This document shows positions 46,887 to 57,900 of a stretch of DNA of 64,000 nt, one piece after another. A model generated the notes under the pieces. That model saw nothing but the letters and a program-made list of their open reading frames with translations. It had not been told where the DNA came from and did not search any database. The DNA is from Meloidogyne chitwoodi. Lineage: Eukaryota > Nematoda > Chromadorea > Rhabditida > Meloidogynidae. Location: positions 1,860,001 through 1,924,000 of the forward strand of contig JACZZP010000005.1 in the NCBI GenBank assembly GCA_015183035.1. The letters run 5' to 3'. The translations under genes were made by a program, and so were the position numbers. Every line of letters begins with the position of its first letter. Positions within the stretch are counted from its first letter, which is position 1.

Positions 46887-47492
46887 GGCAAACGTTAAGA
46901 ATCCGGGTCCCGAAATTTTTTTTATTTATTTTTTTATGAAATTTGGTATTTGGGGGTTATCGAGGGCGCTGATCACGAATATGATATCAGATTTTGTCTA
47001 ACACTTGATTTTATCTATGATTTTTCATCAAGTACTTGATTTTTTGCATCTTTTTATTTTTCTTAATTGGTCATAACTTTGAGTAAAATCGACCAATCGT
47101 GATGATTTTGGTGTCATTCAACTCAGATCGATAAAAGCTTTCGAATGAGATATTATATGTATATTTGAATTTTGGATTCCAAAAATCAGATTGCTCCAAC
47201 CTCGTTTTCTCGATTTTCAAGGACCTGTATCTTGGTTCATCGGCATCTCTGCATCATGAGAGTGGTACCATTAGACTCAGATCTTCGAGAGGAATCGAAT
47301 GATATATAATTTGACCGACATATTATTTAGTGACCAAAAATCAAGTACTTGATGAAAAATCATGGATAAAATCAAGTATCAGACAAAATCTGATATCAGA
47401 TTCGTGATCAGCGCCCTCGATAACCTCCGGATACCAAGTTTCACGGGAAAATTAATAAAAAAATTTCGGGACCCGGATTCTTAACGTTTGCC
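46887..47492. mobile_element. Inverted-repeat element, 606 bp, inside repeat copy 1
   Basis: The ends GGCAAACGTTAAGAATCCGG and its inverse at 47473-47492 are followed inward by mirrored blocks (GATCACGAAT...GATATCAGATTTTGTCT and ATCAAGTACTTGAT), about 165 bp per arm. The flanks are GTAGTTAG and GTAATTAG (8 bp, one difference). Repeat copy 2 lacks the element at the same site (about 49070), which confirms the insertion. Confidence 0.85.
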
Positions 47493-47890
47493 GTAATTAG
47501 GGTCGAATTTGTGAAAATTCGAAATTTTTCTGTTTTTGAAAAAATTTTGAGATTTTTTTCATGGGAGTGGACTCAATGTATTTTTATAAAATAAAGCATC
47601 TTTTTTAACACCTAATAGGATTTTAAAATGTTCAAAAATGTAAAATTTGAAAAAGTTATGATTTTTTAAAATTTTGTGTATAAAATGATATCAAAATTTC
47701 GAGGTTAAAAATGGCAAACATCAAAATTAATGTAATATGGGCAAATGATATATCATTTGAAAGCCCTCATAAAGCTGAGTCTAAAAATATTTTTTGTAAA
47801 ATTTTTGGGTAAATTTTGACCAAGTTGCAGAGGTTCAAAGTTTAAACTATGTGGATTATGAGGGAAAACACATCTGAAATTGAGGATACA

Positions 47891-48470
47891 GAGGGCCGAA
47901 GGCCCGAGTGATCTATCTGTATTAATAACCGAGGGCCGAAGGCCCGAGGTCTGACACCCATCTGCAATGGTGAACCGAGGGCCAAGATTTGACACCCATC
48001 TGCAATGATGAACCGAGGGCCGAAGGCCCGAGGTGTGACACCCATCTGCAACGATGAACCGAGGGCCGAAGGCCCGAGGTGTGACACCCATCTTCAATGA
48101 TGAACCGAGGGCCGAAGGCCCGAGATGAGACACCCATCTGCAATGATGAACCGAGGGCCGAAGGCCCGAGGTGTGACACCCATCTGCAACGATGAACCGA
48201 GGGCCGAAGGCCCGAGGTGTGACACCCATCTGCAATGAGGAACCGAGGTGATTGACATCCATCTGCATTGAAGAACCGAGGGCCGAAGGCCCGAGTGTGA
48301 CATCCATCTGCAATGAAGAACCGAGGGCCGAAGGCCCGAGGTGAAACACCCATCTGCAATGAAGAACCGAGGGCCGAAGGCCCGAGATGAGACACCCATC
48401 TGCAACGATGAACCGAGGGCCGAAGGCCCGAGGTGTGACACCCATCTTCAATGATGAACCAGTTACAAAA
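47891..48470. repeat. 46-bp GC-rich minisatellite, array A
   Basis: About a dozen units of 46 bp. The unit can be read as AACCGAGGGCCGAAGGCCCG followed by AGGTGTGACACCCATCTGCA and ATGATG. Every full unit holds GGGCCGAAGGCCC, a 5-bp stem with GAA loop, and the word GTGACAC. A few units are degenerate (for example 47971-47990 and 48240). Long frames on both strands are by-products of the 46-bp period. Confidence 0.9.
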
Positions 48471-48612
48471 GTGCACTTGTACAAAAGTTCAATTGTACAA
48501 AAGTACAAATGTGCAATTGTACAAAAGTACAAATGTGCAATTGTACAAAAGTACAAATGTGCAATTGCACAAAAGTACAAATGTACAAAAGTACAATTGT
48601 ACATAATTACTA
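48471..48612. repeat. 24-bp TGTACAAAAGTACAA tandem repeat
   Basis: Tandem units of about 24 bp (TTGTACAAAAGTACAAATGTGC and variants) made of interleaved GTACAAAAGTAC palindromes. It interrupts the 46-bp minisatellite, which resumes at 48619. It has no counterpart in array B. Confidence 0.8.
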
Positions 48613-49462
48613 ATTACAAACCCATCTGCAATGATGAACCGAGGGCCGAAGGCCCGAGGTGAGACACCCATCAGCGATGGTGCATTTGATACAGCATCTG
48701 ATGAGACTCAAGAATATATATGAAATGTTGAGGGTACAGTTGAGCCTGGGGGAGTTAGAGTCAGAAAATGATTCGGACTCAAATTGTTTTTTGACTCTAA
48801 CTTTGCGGGGAAATTTTTTAAAATTTTTCTGTGAATGGATTCGAGTTCGGGAGATGTTGTTACCCTTTAAAAGTCATTTTTTAAGAAAAAATTTTTTTCA
48901 AAATTTTACCAAAGGTACCCCTATTGAAATATTTTCGAAAAATTTCAATCGATTTTAACTTAGCGAGTTTTGGTCGAATTCGAATGAAATAAAGTTTAAT
49001 AAATAAAGCAAAAAATTAGTTATTTAATTAGTGAAGAAAAAATTAAAAAAAGTTAGAGTTAGCAGTACTTATGGTCGAAAAACTTAAAATTCAAAAATTT
49101 TCGGTTTTTTGAAAAAATTTTGAGTTTTTTTGCCATGGGCTTGAAGTGAAGGTATTTTTCTAAAATCAAGCATAATTTTTAACACCTAATAGAATTTTAA
49201 AATTTTCAAAAAAGATTACTTTTGAAGAAGTTATGATTTTTTAAAATTTTGAGTATAACATTCCATCAAAATTTTGAGGTTAAAAATAGCAAACATCAAA
49301 ATAATGTAAAATAGGCAAATGATATATCATTTGAAAGCCCTCATAAAGCTGAGTCTAAAAATATTTTTTGTAAAAATTTTGGGTAAATTTTGACCAAGTT
49401 GCAGAGGTCAAAATTTAAACTATGCGGATTATTAGGGAAAACACATCTGAAATTGAGGATAC

Positions 49463-50062
49463 AGAGGGCCGAAGGCCCGAGTGATCTATCTGTATTAATA
49501 ACCGAGGGCCGAAGGCCCGAGGTCTGACACCCATCTGCAATGGTGAACCGAGGGCCAAGATTTGACACCCATCTGCAATGAGGAACCGAGAGCCGAAGGC
49601 CCGAGGTGTGACACCCATCTGTAATGATGGAACCGTGGGCCGAAGGCCCGAGGTGAGACACCCATCTGCAACGATGAACCGAGGGCCGAAGGCCCGAGGT
49701 GTGACACCCATCTTCAATGATGAACCGAGGGCCGAAGGCCCGAGGTGTGACACCCATCTGCAATGATGGAATAGAGGGCCGAAGACCCGAGGTGAAACAC
49801 CCATCTGCAATGATGAACCGAGGGCCGAAGGCCCGAGGTGTGACACCCATCTGCAATGATGAACCGAAGGCCGACGGGCCGTGGAGCGACATCCATCTGC
49901 AATGAAGAACGAGGGCCGAAGGCCCGAGCGACACCCATCTGAAATGATGAACCGGGGCCGAAGGCCTGAGGTGATCCATCTGTATTAAAGAACCGAGGCT
50001 GAGGTGATCGAATGTATTGAACGAGGGCCGAAGGCCCAAGTTGATCAATCCATCAGAATGAT
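49463..50062. repeat. 46-bp GC-rich minisatellite, array B
   Basis: The same unit as array A. It opens with the same run of variant units (GAGTGATCTATCTGTATTAA, then the degenerate AGGGCCAAGATTTG unit), so A and B were copied as blocks. Units decay towards the right end (49860-50060), with altered loops such as GGCCGACGGGCC. A single stray unit lies at 50449-50470. Confidence 0.88.
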
Positions 50063-50080
50063 AAAACATTGGGACAATGG

Positions 50081-50435
50081 ATAATCGAGTATGGAGAATT
50101 CAATGGACATGGTCATTTTCGTGCCCAAATTGAGTGTGGCCTTGAAACGACCTATTAAATATTTATTCAAAATAATGTGAGATTTATTGGAGATAATAGT
50201 AATCAACTATGGGGAATTTTTTAGGACATGATATTATGGTGCCAGAGTTGAGTGTCGCAATGAAACAGCCTAATAAAAAATATTTAAAAATAATACGGGA
50301 TTTAAGGGAATAATAGGTAATCGAGTATGGGGAATTCAATGAGCATGGTCATTTTGGTGCCCAAATTGAGTGTGGCACTGAAATGGCCAAATAAATTTAA
50401 AAAGGCGTGATTTGATGGGGATAATGGAAAATCGA
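50081..50435. repeat. Three tandem units of about 117 bp
   Basis: Three units each start AATCGAGTATGGGGAATT (or AATCAACTATGG) and contain GGTGCCCAAATTGAGTGTGG and AATAATG. They are diverged by roughly 15-25 percent by eye. Each unit includes GAATTCAAT and a GAGTGTGGCACTGAAA word also seen at 46440, so they derive from the same island material. Confidence 0.7.
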
Positions 50436-50499
50436 CTATTATGAAGGTGAGAGGGCCGAAGGCCCGAGGTGTAACAAACATTGGGATCCCCGCACATTT

Positions 50500-50560
50500 A
50501 ACAAGAATATTTAAAACTTCTAGCAGCGCGCGAAGCGCGCCCCAAAGCCCGTTAGGGCTT
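50500..50560. repeat. GC palindrome GCGCGCGAAGCGCGC and AAAGCCCGTTAGGGCTTT
   Basis: Two adjacent perfect hairpins lie at the right border of the repeat island: GCGCGCgaaGCGCGC (about 50526-50540) and AAAGCCCgttaGGGCTTT. Function unknown; probably part of the island repeats. Confidence 0.6.
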
Positions 50561-50678
50561 TTCAAACCACAAAAATATTTTTTACCCAAAATTTTTTTTA
50601 ACTTTCCAAATTTTTAAATATATTAATGTAATTTAATATTCCCCATGTATCTACACTACTGAGTAGAGCACGCTTCCA

Positions 50679-52185
50679 CTAGTTCAAAATTTTATAAAAA
50701 AACAGCATTAAAAAAAAAATAGCTTTTAAAATATTATCTATAAATGTTACACGTTTGAATTCTGTAAATTCTTTAACTTTATAAAATTCTTCAGCAACAT
50801 AATGCTTGGAAATGTCATAAATAAAAGGTTTGGACTTTAATTCATCACCAAAATTAGCTTCAACTGAACAACATTTTAGACCAAGACGTGGTTTTAAATA
50901 TTCACAATATAAAATTCTACTAACCAATTTGTTTTCCATTTTGAGTGAAAAAAATATAAGGTAATTTATTATTAATTTTTGAAGGTGGATAAACTAATCC
51001 ACAACCAATAATATCATTATTTTTAATTGAAAATGAAGGAATATTAATATAATGATTTTTCTTTTGAAATTGATAACGAATTAATTTCGCCGATATAATA
51101 ATATTACAACAGTAGTTTGCAAAAACAATTTCTATTTGCGAATTTTTTTCAACTTTTAATTTAACTTCATAATAGAATAATGTGAATGTTGAACAATTTA
51201 AACATTGCGATAATTCAGATTTTTCATTTGGCTTATTGAAAGGATTCTCCGTTTTGATACAAGATGCATTATTAATACCTTAATTATTTTAATAAGCGCT
51301 TTGTTTTTATTTACTTTTAAAAATTTATTAAACTAACCATCTTTTCTACATTCAACATATTCAACATGTGTGTCACTTTTAATTCGAATAAATCCATTCC
51401 CTTTACTACAATAACCTTTTAGATTTCCATCATTTATACAATCCTTTTCACAGCATGGATATTTTGCGTCAATAAATTTCCATTTGTTTGGAACATATAA
51501 AAAACACTAAAAAATTAAACATTAATTTAGATAAATAAATACAAAAAATTGACCACTCTTTTTCCCTCTTTTAATTGTTTCACTTCAAAGGTTAAATCTT
51601 TCAATTGATAAGTTAACTCATCAATTTTTTTGCTATCTTTTTTACGATCTTCCATCAAAGCATCAATTTTTTTGTTCAGATTAGAATTATTTTTATTAGT
51701 CTAAAAGAATTAATTTAAAGTCTGTAATATTTAAAAATCTTTACTTCATTAATTAATTTTTTCAATAGTTCTTCTATATTATTGTTAGTATTTGGACCCG
51801 TCAATTGCTTAATTAAAAACAATTGTTATTTTTTTGATTAAACGACCAATGTAAGCAAGTTTTATCCGCAACTATTATATTAATATTTAATTTTTTTATC
51901 TCAATTTACTTTATATTCTCTTTTTTTAGTATAATCTATATGAAGATAAATGAGAAATTAAATAATTTATATTTGCTGGAAAAAACATGCTAACATTGGT
52001 CGTTTGTTTTATAATTATATACCGATGTAGATTCAACACCTTTACCACTAGGTGAGTATGCTAAACCATTAGAATCCTGAATATTTATTATATATAATTT
52101 TTAAAATTAATTTTATATTTTAAATAATTAATTTATCATATTTTACTTCTCTTTCCAAATTAGAATTTGAAGAGCTTTCAGTCAT
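50679..52185 (-). pseudogene. SPRY gene copy 5, last intron and exon start deleted
   Basis: The exons are 52185-52147, 52076-52023, 51807-51745, 51700-51554, 51506-51338 and 51277-50920. They encode start MTESSSNSNLERE, the coiled coil, the Cys module (YPCCEKDCIN, YCSKGNGFIRI) and the SPRY core (NNDIIGCGLVYPP, LPYIFFTQNGKQIG). Directly after NGKQIG the frame meets TAG (50922-50920). The expected intron and the first residues of the last exon (GKAILLKEN in copy 3) are missing. The rest of the last exon is present in another frame: CCSVEANFGDELKSKPF...SKHYVAEEFY, running on to 50679. A deletion has fused the two exons out of frame. The product would lack the last SPRY strands. The other five introns and all phases are normal. 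Confidence 0.8.
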
Positions 52186-53053
52186 TTTATAAAATTAAAT
52201 AAATAAAAAATACTAAAAATATATAATGCTTAAATTTAAAATTTTTAAAAATATATAAAAAAATAAAAAAATTAAATAATGATTTCTGTAAATACTCAAG
52301 TATAGAACAAATAAACTAATTTTAAGAGATGCAATATATTCTTTTAATGCTCATTTTATTTCCGTTCATAAAATAAATAAAACTTTTTGTTTGGTATAAC
52401 AAGAAAAATAATTTAAATAGGCAATATATTTGAATATTTATAATCATCAAATGCAATTTATACAATAAAAAGAGTATGGGAAATTATTTGAAAAATGCCC
52501 AACTTCTATTTTACTCATCAATTTTATTTATTAGTAAAATTCAACATGAATAATATGTAGTAGTATCTACCAGATATAGAAAAAATAATAGTGGAGCATT
52601 TTAAAATAAAAATATAATTTATTGTCTTTTAGTTTCAGCTTCAATTATAAACCTAAAGCAAGTTGAATGTCTATAAATACTAACCTAACTAGGTCATTTG
52701 ACAAATAAACATTAAAATATATTACCTTTTTTAATAAGAATTATGGATGAGAAACTTGTTTATTTTTTATTTTTTAAATATGCAAAACTATATTTTTAAC
52801 CAAAAAAATATTGAAAAATATTTTTTATTTATTGTTATTTAATAGTGTGTATCAGGGCTGGACAAAATTGAAAAATAAAAACCGAACTCCGAAATAAAAT
52901 ATAAAAAAATAAAAACCGAAATACGAGATAATGCATAAATTTTATTGTTAAATGCAAGAAAATCTTCTTTACTCTAATATTTAAAAAATTGGTAAAAATA
53001 AATTAAATTTTAAGTATTTTTATTTTTTTCCAAAAAATTTATTCTAAACCGAC
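52186..53053. promoter_or_regulatory. 5' spacer of SPRY copy 5 with an orphan outward promoter-like block
   Basis: 52655-52730 (CCTAAAGCAAGTTGAATGTC, then TATAAATACTAAC and AGGTCATTTGACAAATA) matches the plus-side block of the head-to-head spacers at 11.73 kb and 19.18 kb, but no plus-strand SPRY gene follows. 52488 (GGGAAATTATTTGAAAAATG) matches the inverse of 11650. A former head-to-head partner has probably been lost. Beyond 52860 there is unplaced low-complexity DNA. Confidence 0.4.
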
Positions 53054-53961
53054 CACTATTTTTCCTTCCTTTAATTGTTTCAATTCAGATGAAAATTCAT
53101 CAATTTTCTCGAAGACCGTCTCAATACTTTTTTTGCTATCTCCCATTTTTAAACTTAAATCATCAAGTTGTTTGCTAAGACCAGAAATAATATCAAATAA
53201 CTAACAAATAATTTAATTGTATGTAATATTTAAAAAATTACCACCTACCAATCTTATATCCTCTTTTATGCTTTTAATTTCATCTTCTAAACAACCATCT
53301 TTATCCTTCATCTGTTCAACTTTTAGTTCTAGTAAAGCATTCTTAACAATTTCTTTCATAGATTCTCTTTGCAGTTCCTGAATATTTTTTTATTTTATAT
53401 TAAAGTTTATCAACATATTTAATTTCTTCAACTCACAAATTATTTTTAATTTTTTTAATTTATGAAAATTAAACGAGAATATAAAAATTATTTGTGGGTT
53501 TGCGGGACAAAACTTGCGGATTTTGGATGCTTGTTTTTTAAATTAAATTTATAAAAAATATTTTTTATTATTGTAAAATAACTATTACCAATGCAGATGT
53601 AACAGCTTTTTCAACAATTTTATTCAAGTGGCTTTGTGAGTCAGAATGATTTGAAAGAATATCCTAAATATATATCAATTTTTGATATTTATTTTATATA
53701 TTTTTAAAATAATTTATTAAAATTTTATGATAGAATTGGTGCTACTTTTCCTTATGTGGCCAAAAAATCCGTAATTCGTTAATCCAGGCGGACAAAATTT
53801 GCGCATTTTTCGGCCACATAAAGGAAAAGTACCGAATTGATGATAAAAATTAAAAAAATTTTGATCTCAAAATAATTTTTAATAACAAATTTGTTAATTA
53901 TTAAAAAATTCCCAAAATTTACCTTTCTATTCAAAGCTGAATTTGAAGAGTTTTCAGTCAT
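53054..53961 (-). pseudogene. SPRY gene copy 6, coiled-coil exons only
   Basis: Four exons join in phase: 53961-53923, 53663-53589, 53377-53249 and 53200-53054. They encode MTENSSNSALNRK and about 117 residues of heptad-like coiled coil (KQLDDLSLKMGDSKK, LKQLKEGKIV). The final donor (GTCGGT) is present, but neither the Cys module nor SPRY exons follow before copy 5. The frame is intact, so it is a clean 3' truncation rather than mutational decay. The short element at 53738-53833 sits in intron 1. Confidence 0.72.
53738..53833. mobile_element. 96-bp palindromic MITE, GGT..ACTTTTCC ends
   Basis: The left end GGTGCTACTTTTCCTTATGT and the right end (inverse of GGTACTTTTCCTTTATGTGG) pair through CTTATGTGGCC and leave a short loop. 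Termini resemble those of 17977-18368, so it is a short member of the same GGTACTT family. GAATT is found on both flanks. Confidence 0.7.
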
Positions 53962-54248
53962 TTATAAAGGTTAATAGAAATAAAATTCTGAAAAAATATT
54001 TTTTAATGTTTAAATTAAAATATTAAAAATTTATAAAAATCTAACAAAAATTAAATAATAAGAATTAAATAATTGTCTGGTAAAAAAATAATTAAGAGAG
54101 GCAGTTATTCTTCTAACGCCTATTTTATTTCTCATTACAAAAAATAATAAATTATTGATCTTGTATTAGTATGGGCAGAAAAGAATGTAATGAAGCAATA
54201 TATATTTGAATGGAAGGCCGAAACTTCTGGACCAGCGTTTTTAATATG

Positions 54249-54330
54249 CAAATTTTTTTTTAATTTTAGAAATGCCGTAATAATATTTATATTAAGATTG
54301 GTGAATTTAAAGAAAATAAAAGTAAAATAT
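54249..54330 (+). pseudogene. Relic of the last exon of the Cys-repeat gene
   Basis: TTTTAATTTTAG followed by AAATGCCGTAATAATATTTA and AAGATTGGTGAA repeats the acceptor and last exon of the gene at 44861-45659 (45612-45660). Several bases are changed or inserted, so the final VCQDW and its TGA are out of frame. The AAAGAAAATAAAA-type 3' flank is also shared. No other exon is nearby. Confidence 0.7.
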
Positions 54331-54998
54331 AAATAAAATTATTTAATTTTAAAATTGCTTTAATATTTTGATAAATTAAATAATAATAATTATTATTTTT
54401 TATTAACATTACTTTTCATTATTTCAAAGATTATCGGATTTTTTCGATTACTAATTTTTTATTATTTTATAAATTACCCATTTTAAGTTTTTAACAATAA
54501 TTAATTTCAAACTAATTTTTAACCAAAAAAATATTGAAAAATATTTTTTATTTATTGTTATTTAATATTGTATATTTATAAAATAACTATTTTTATTAGT
54601 CTAGACTTTTTTTAAATTTAAATTTGTATTCGAATTTTTATTTAATTTTAAAGTGCAAAATTTAAAACATTTCTCAAATAAATTAATTTTTATTTAAATT
54701 TTGTAATATTTATATAAATTATTAATTTTAGCGCCGACTTTTTTAAAAGAAAAAATAGTCTGTTATTTTTACCTATTTATTAAAAAATAATATTTTAAAA
54801 AGTACAAGACATCTATTTAAATATTTTTTCTTTTTTTTGTCAATTTTTCTTTAAAATAAACCTCACTAAAAAAATAATATTTAGATGCACTTTTTAAATT
54901 ATAGCTAATAAAATATTATTTATATAAAATTATATAAATTTTAAATATTTATAACTTTTTTAATTGTTTAAAAAATATTAAATAATTTATCCCATAAA
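54331..54998. other. Intergenic, nothing recognised
   Basis: 668 bp of AT-rich DNA upstream of the 778-aa gene. AACCAAAAAAATATTGAAAA near 54522 repeats a stretch at 52799, probably by local duplication. No gene. Confidence 0.4.
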
Positions 54999-57900
54999 AT
55001 GACATTATTTATTTTTTTATTTTTTGCAACAACAATTTTTCCAATTTTTTCAACAACAAATAATTATTTAAAATATAAATGTCATTCAAAACAATTATGT
55101 GATCAAATTGAAGAATTTTTTAATTTATTTCAACAAAAATATAATAAATTTTTAGAAGAAAAAAGGGAAAATTCATTATCTTGGAAAGAATTAGAAAAAC
55201 AAAATTATTTTATTAAAATGTGTTTATTTAATGAAGAAAATTATTTAAAAAATAATAATTATATATTTCAAATTAAATCAGATATATTTTATTATTTATC
55301 TGAAGGAATATTTAATAATAATCCAATAATTAATACTCCTTTTAAATTAAAAATGGCAACAATAAAATTAAATAATTTGGAATTATTTTCTTTTTTGATT
55401 GATAAAATGAATAAACTTTTAATAAAAGAAGGTGAAATTGAAGAAAATGATTATTATAATGATGATAATTTTGATTATTATTTTAATTTTTTTAAAAATA
55501 AAAATAATTTATTAAAATTTAATTCTTTAATAATTAATGAAAATTCTAAATTAAATAATTTAAATAATAATTCTGATTCTTCTGATATAGAAGAAATAAA
55601 AGAAGTAATTAATGAAACTTTAATAAAAGGAAAACCTTTAGTAGATGATGATGAAAATGAAATGTTATTAAATTTTGAAGCAATGGATAGAGCTACAAGT
55701 GAGGAGAATTATTTTTATTTATTTATTTAATTAAATTTAATTTATTTATACATATGTAAATTAAATAAAAAAGGAAATTGATAAAATTAAAAACGGGTAC
55801 CGATATAATAAATATCGATAATATTTTTCAATTTAAATATTCATTAAAGCTTAAATCCTATCTCTATAAATATTATATAATTAATTTTAAATTTATAATC
55901 TAATAGGATAAACTATTCTTTAATTTATTCCTGAAGGAGTAATTAATAAAATAAATATGTAAATAATTGTGAATACTCTAATTTCTTGTAGAAGTACAAT
56001 TTTAAAATCCTTTAAAAATTGATTTTAAAAAATTAAAAAAGACAGAAAATCCTTAATTCTGTAAATAATGTAACTAAATATTTATATAATGCCATAAAAT
56101 TATATGTATATAATTATTGCCAAAATTCTATCATGTTCCTTACTAACTGTTTATTTTAGGCAATAATTTAGATAATATTAACCAAACAATTTTATACTAT
56201 TTTAATATAATTTTATTACTAATTAAAAATTCTAGATCAAAAAAATAATATTTCAACATCAAAAAATAAAGGAAAAAATATTTTAATTTCTCCATTAATT
56301 TTACTCTCTAAACTTTATCATCTTCGCCTTGAAATGAATAAATTTACAATAGAAACTAAAATAAAATTATGGACAAGTCAAAGTCCTGAATCATTTAAAT
56401 ATTTAAAAATAAATATAAAAAATGATTTGGAATTGTTAAAAATATTAAAAGAAAATACTTTAATTAAAATTGAAAATAAAATAAATATTAATAATATAAT
56501 TAATCATTTTATTAAAAATAGAAAATTAGATACATTTAAAAAAATAATTGATAGACCTAATGAACAAAGAATTCTTATTAATATTATTGATATAACTTTA
56601 TTAGAAAATACTCAATGCAAACAAAATATTTTGGTAATTTTAATATTATTTTTTAATTATTTAAATGAAAAGCTAAAAGACTTGTTTTTTTTTTATTTTT
56701 TCTAGTTTATGTGCCAATAATTATTTTTTATTATAATTATTAAAATACACCAAACTAGGTATTGGGTAATTTGTTATAGTTTTATATCAAAAGCTTAAAT
56801 ATATTTAATTTTAATTAATTTAATAATTAAAAGGAAACATAATAAAGGTAGATTAGTCAAAACACTTTGATTTCATTTTCAGAATTAATTATTGTACAAT
56901 ATTCTCCCAATAAATAATAAATAAATATATAGTATTTAAGCATTAGACTCATAAATATTTGATTGTAATTAAATATTATTTTATAGGATTAATACTGAAT
57001 AAGAGAACCGATTTTTTAATTTTTTATAATTATTATAATTGTCAGATTTTAAATAATATTTTTCCTAATTTTTAAATAAAAGACCACAAACATTAAAATA
57101 ATAATTTTTTTAATTTAAAAAATAGTTAATTGAAAATCTTGGTTATTATGAATTATTAAGCAATACAATGACAGAAATAATAAAAATATTAAATAAATCA
57201 ATAAATAGTAATTCACAATTTACAGAATTAAATGAAAAATATTTAGATGATTATTTAAATAATATTTATTTTCTTGGTAATTTATTAGAAGAATATTTAA
57301 ATAAAATAATTTTAAATAATCCTTTAATTATTAATTTAATTGGAAATTATTTAAATATTTCACAACAATTTGAAAATATTAATGAATTAATTGAAAATTT
57401 AAAAAAATTAAATAAAATGCCAGAAGAGTTAATTTCTAAACAAGAAAAAGAAGAAGAAGAAGAAATAATTTTAGTAGAAAATGATGAGGATAAATTAAAA
57501 AAAGATATTATTAAAAATACAATAAATATTATTTATTTATTTTGGCAAATTAACAAAAATAATTATTTATTTAAAAATTTATTTGAATATCATAGAGAAT
57601 TTAAAAATTCATTTGAAATTTATTTAAAAAATCAGGTAAAAATATTTATAAGTTCTAATAACAAAATAAAGAGAAGTAGTCTATGAGGTTCTGCCCATTT
57701 TGATACTACTTATAATTGAATTATAAATATATAGTTACCTATTTTTAAACAAAATTTTTTAATTAACAATCAAATAGATTTACTTAACTAATTTAATATA
57801 TTTTGGTAGCATTCTAAGATTTATTAGAAAAAATATAGAATAAAATAAAGTATACAAAATAATCTTTTTTAATTTATTTTTTAGACTGCGGAAGAATGGA

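Larger units (their letters stand above)
46495..50062. repeat. Two tandem copies of a large repeat unit ending in minisatellite
   Basis: Copy 1 (about 46495-48690) and copy 2 (about 48690-50062) share a left part (for example CTGGGGGAGTTAGAGTCAGA at 46559 and 48746, TTTGACTCTAACTTTGCGGG), the block ATGATATATCATTTGAAAGC at 47748 and 49320, and then a 46-bp minisatellite. The offset between copies is 2187 bp on the left and 1572 bp on the right. The difference is explained by the 606-bp element in copy 1. Base composition is visibly less AT-rich than in the gene regions. No credible gene. Confidence 0.8.

Noticed and set aside
47891..48470. CRISPR-like array of regular repeats
   Set aside because: Units are contiguous 46-bp tandem copies without unique spacers, and the window is eukaryotic.
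46552..48958. Small frames in the large repeat units
   Set aside because: Each is interrupted in the other repeat copy and none has splice or start support.
47753..50069. Long open frames (up to 283 codons) with repeats such as RAFGPRF and GPSALGSSL
   Set aside because: They are translations of the 46-bp minisatellite, open in several frames on both strands because the period is not a multiple of three. No splice structure or start context supports a gene.
50520..50562. Transcription terminator hairpins
   Set aside because: Strong GC hairpins lie at the edge of a repeat island in a eukaryote with no gene ending there.
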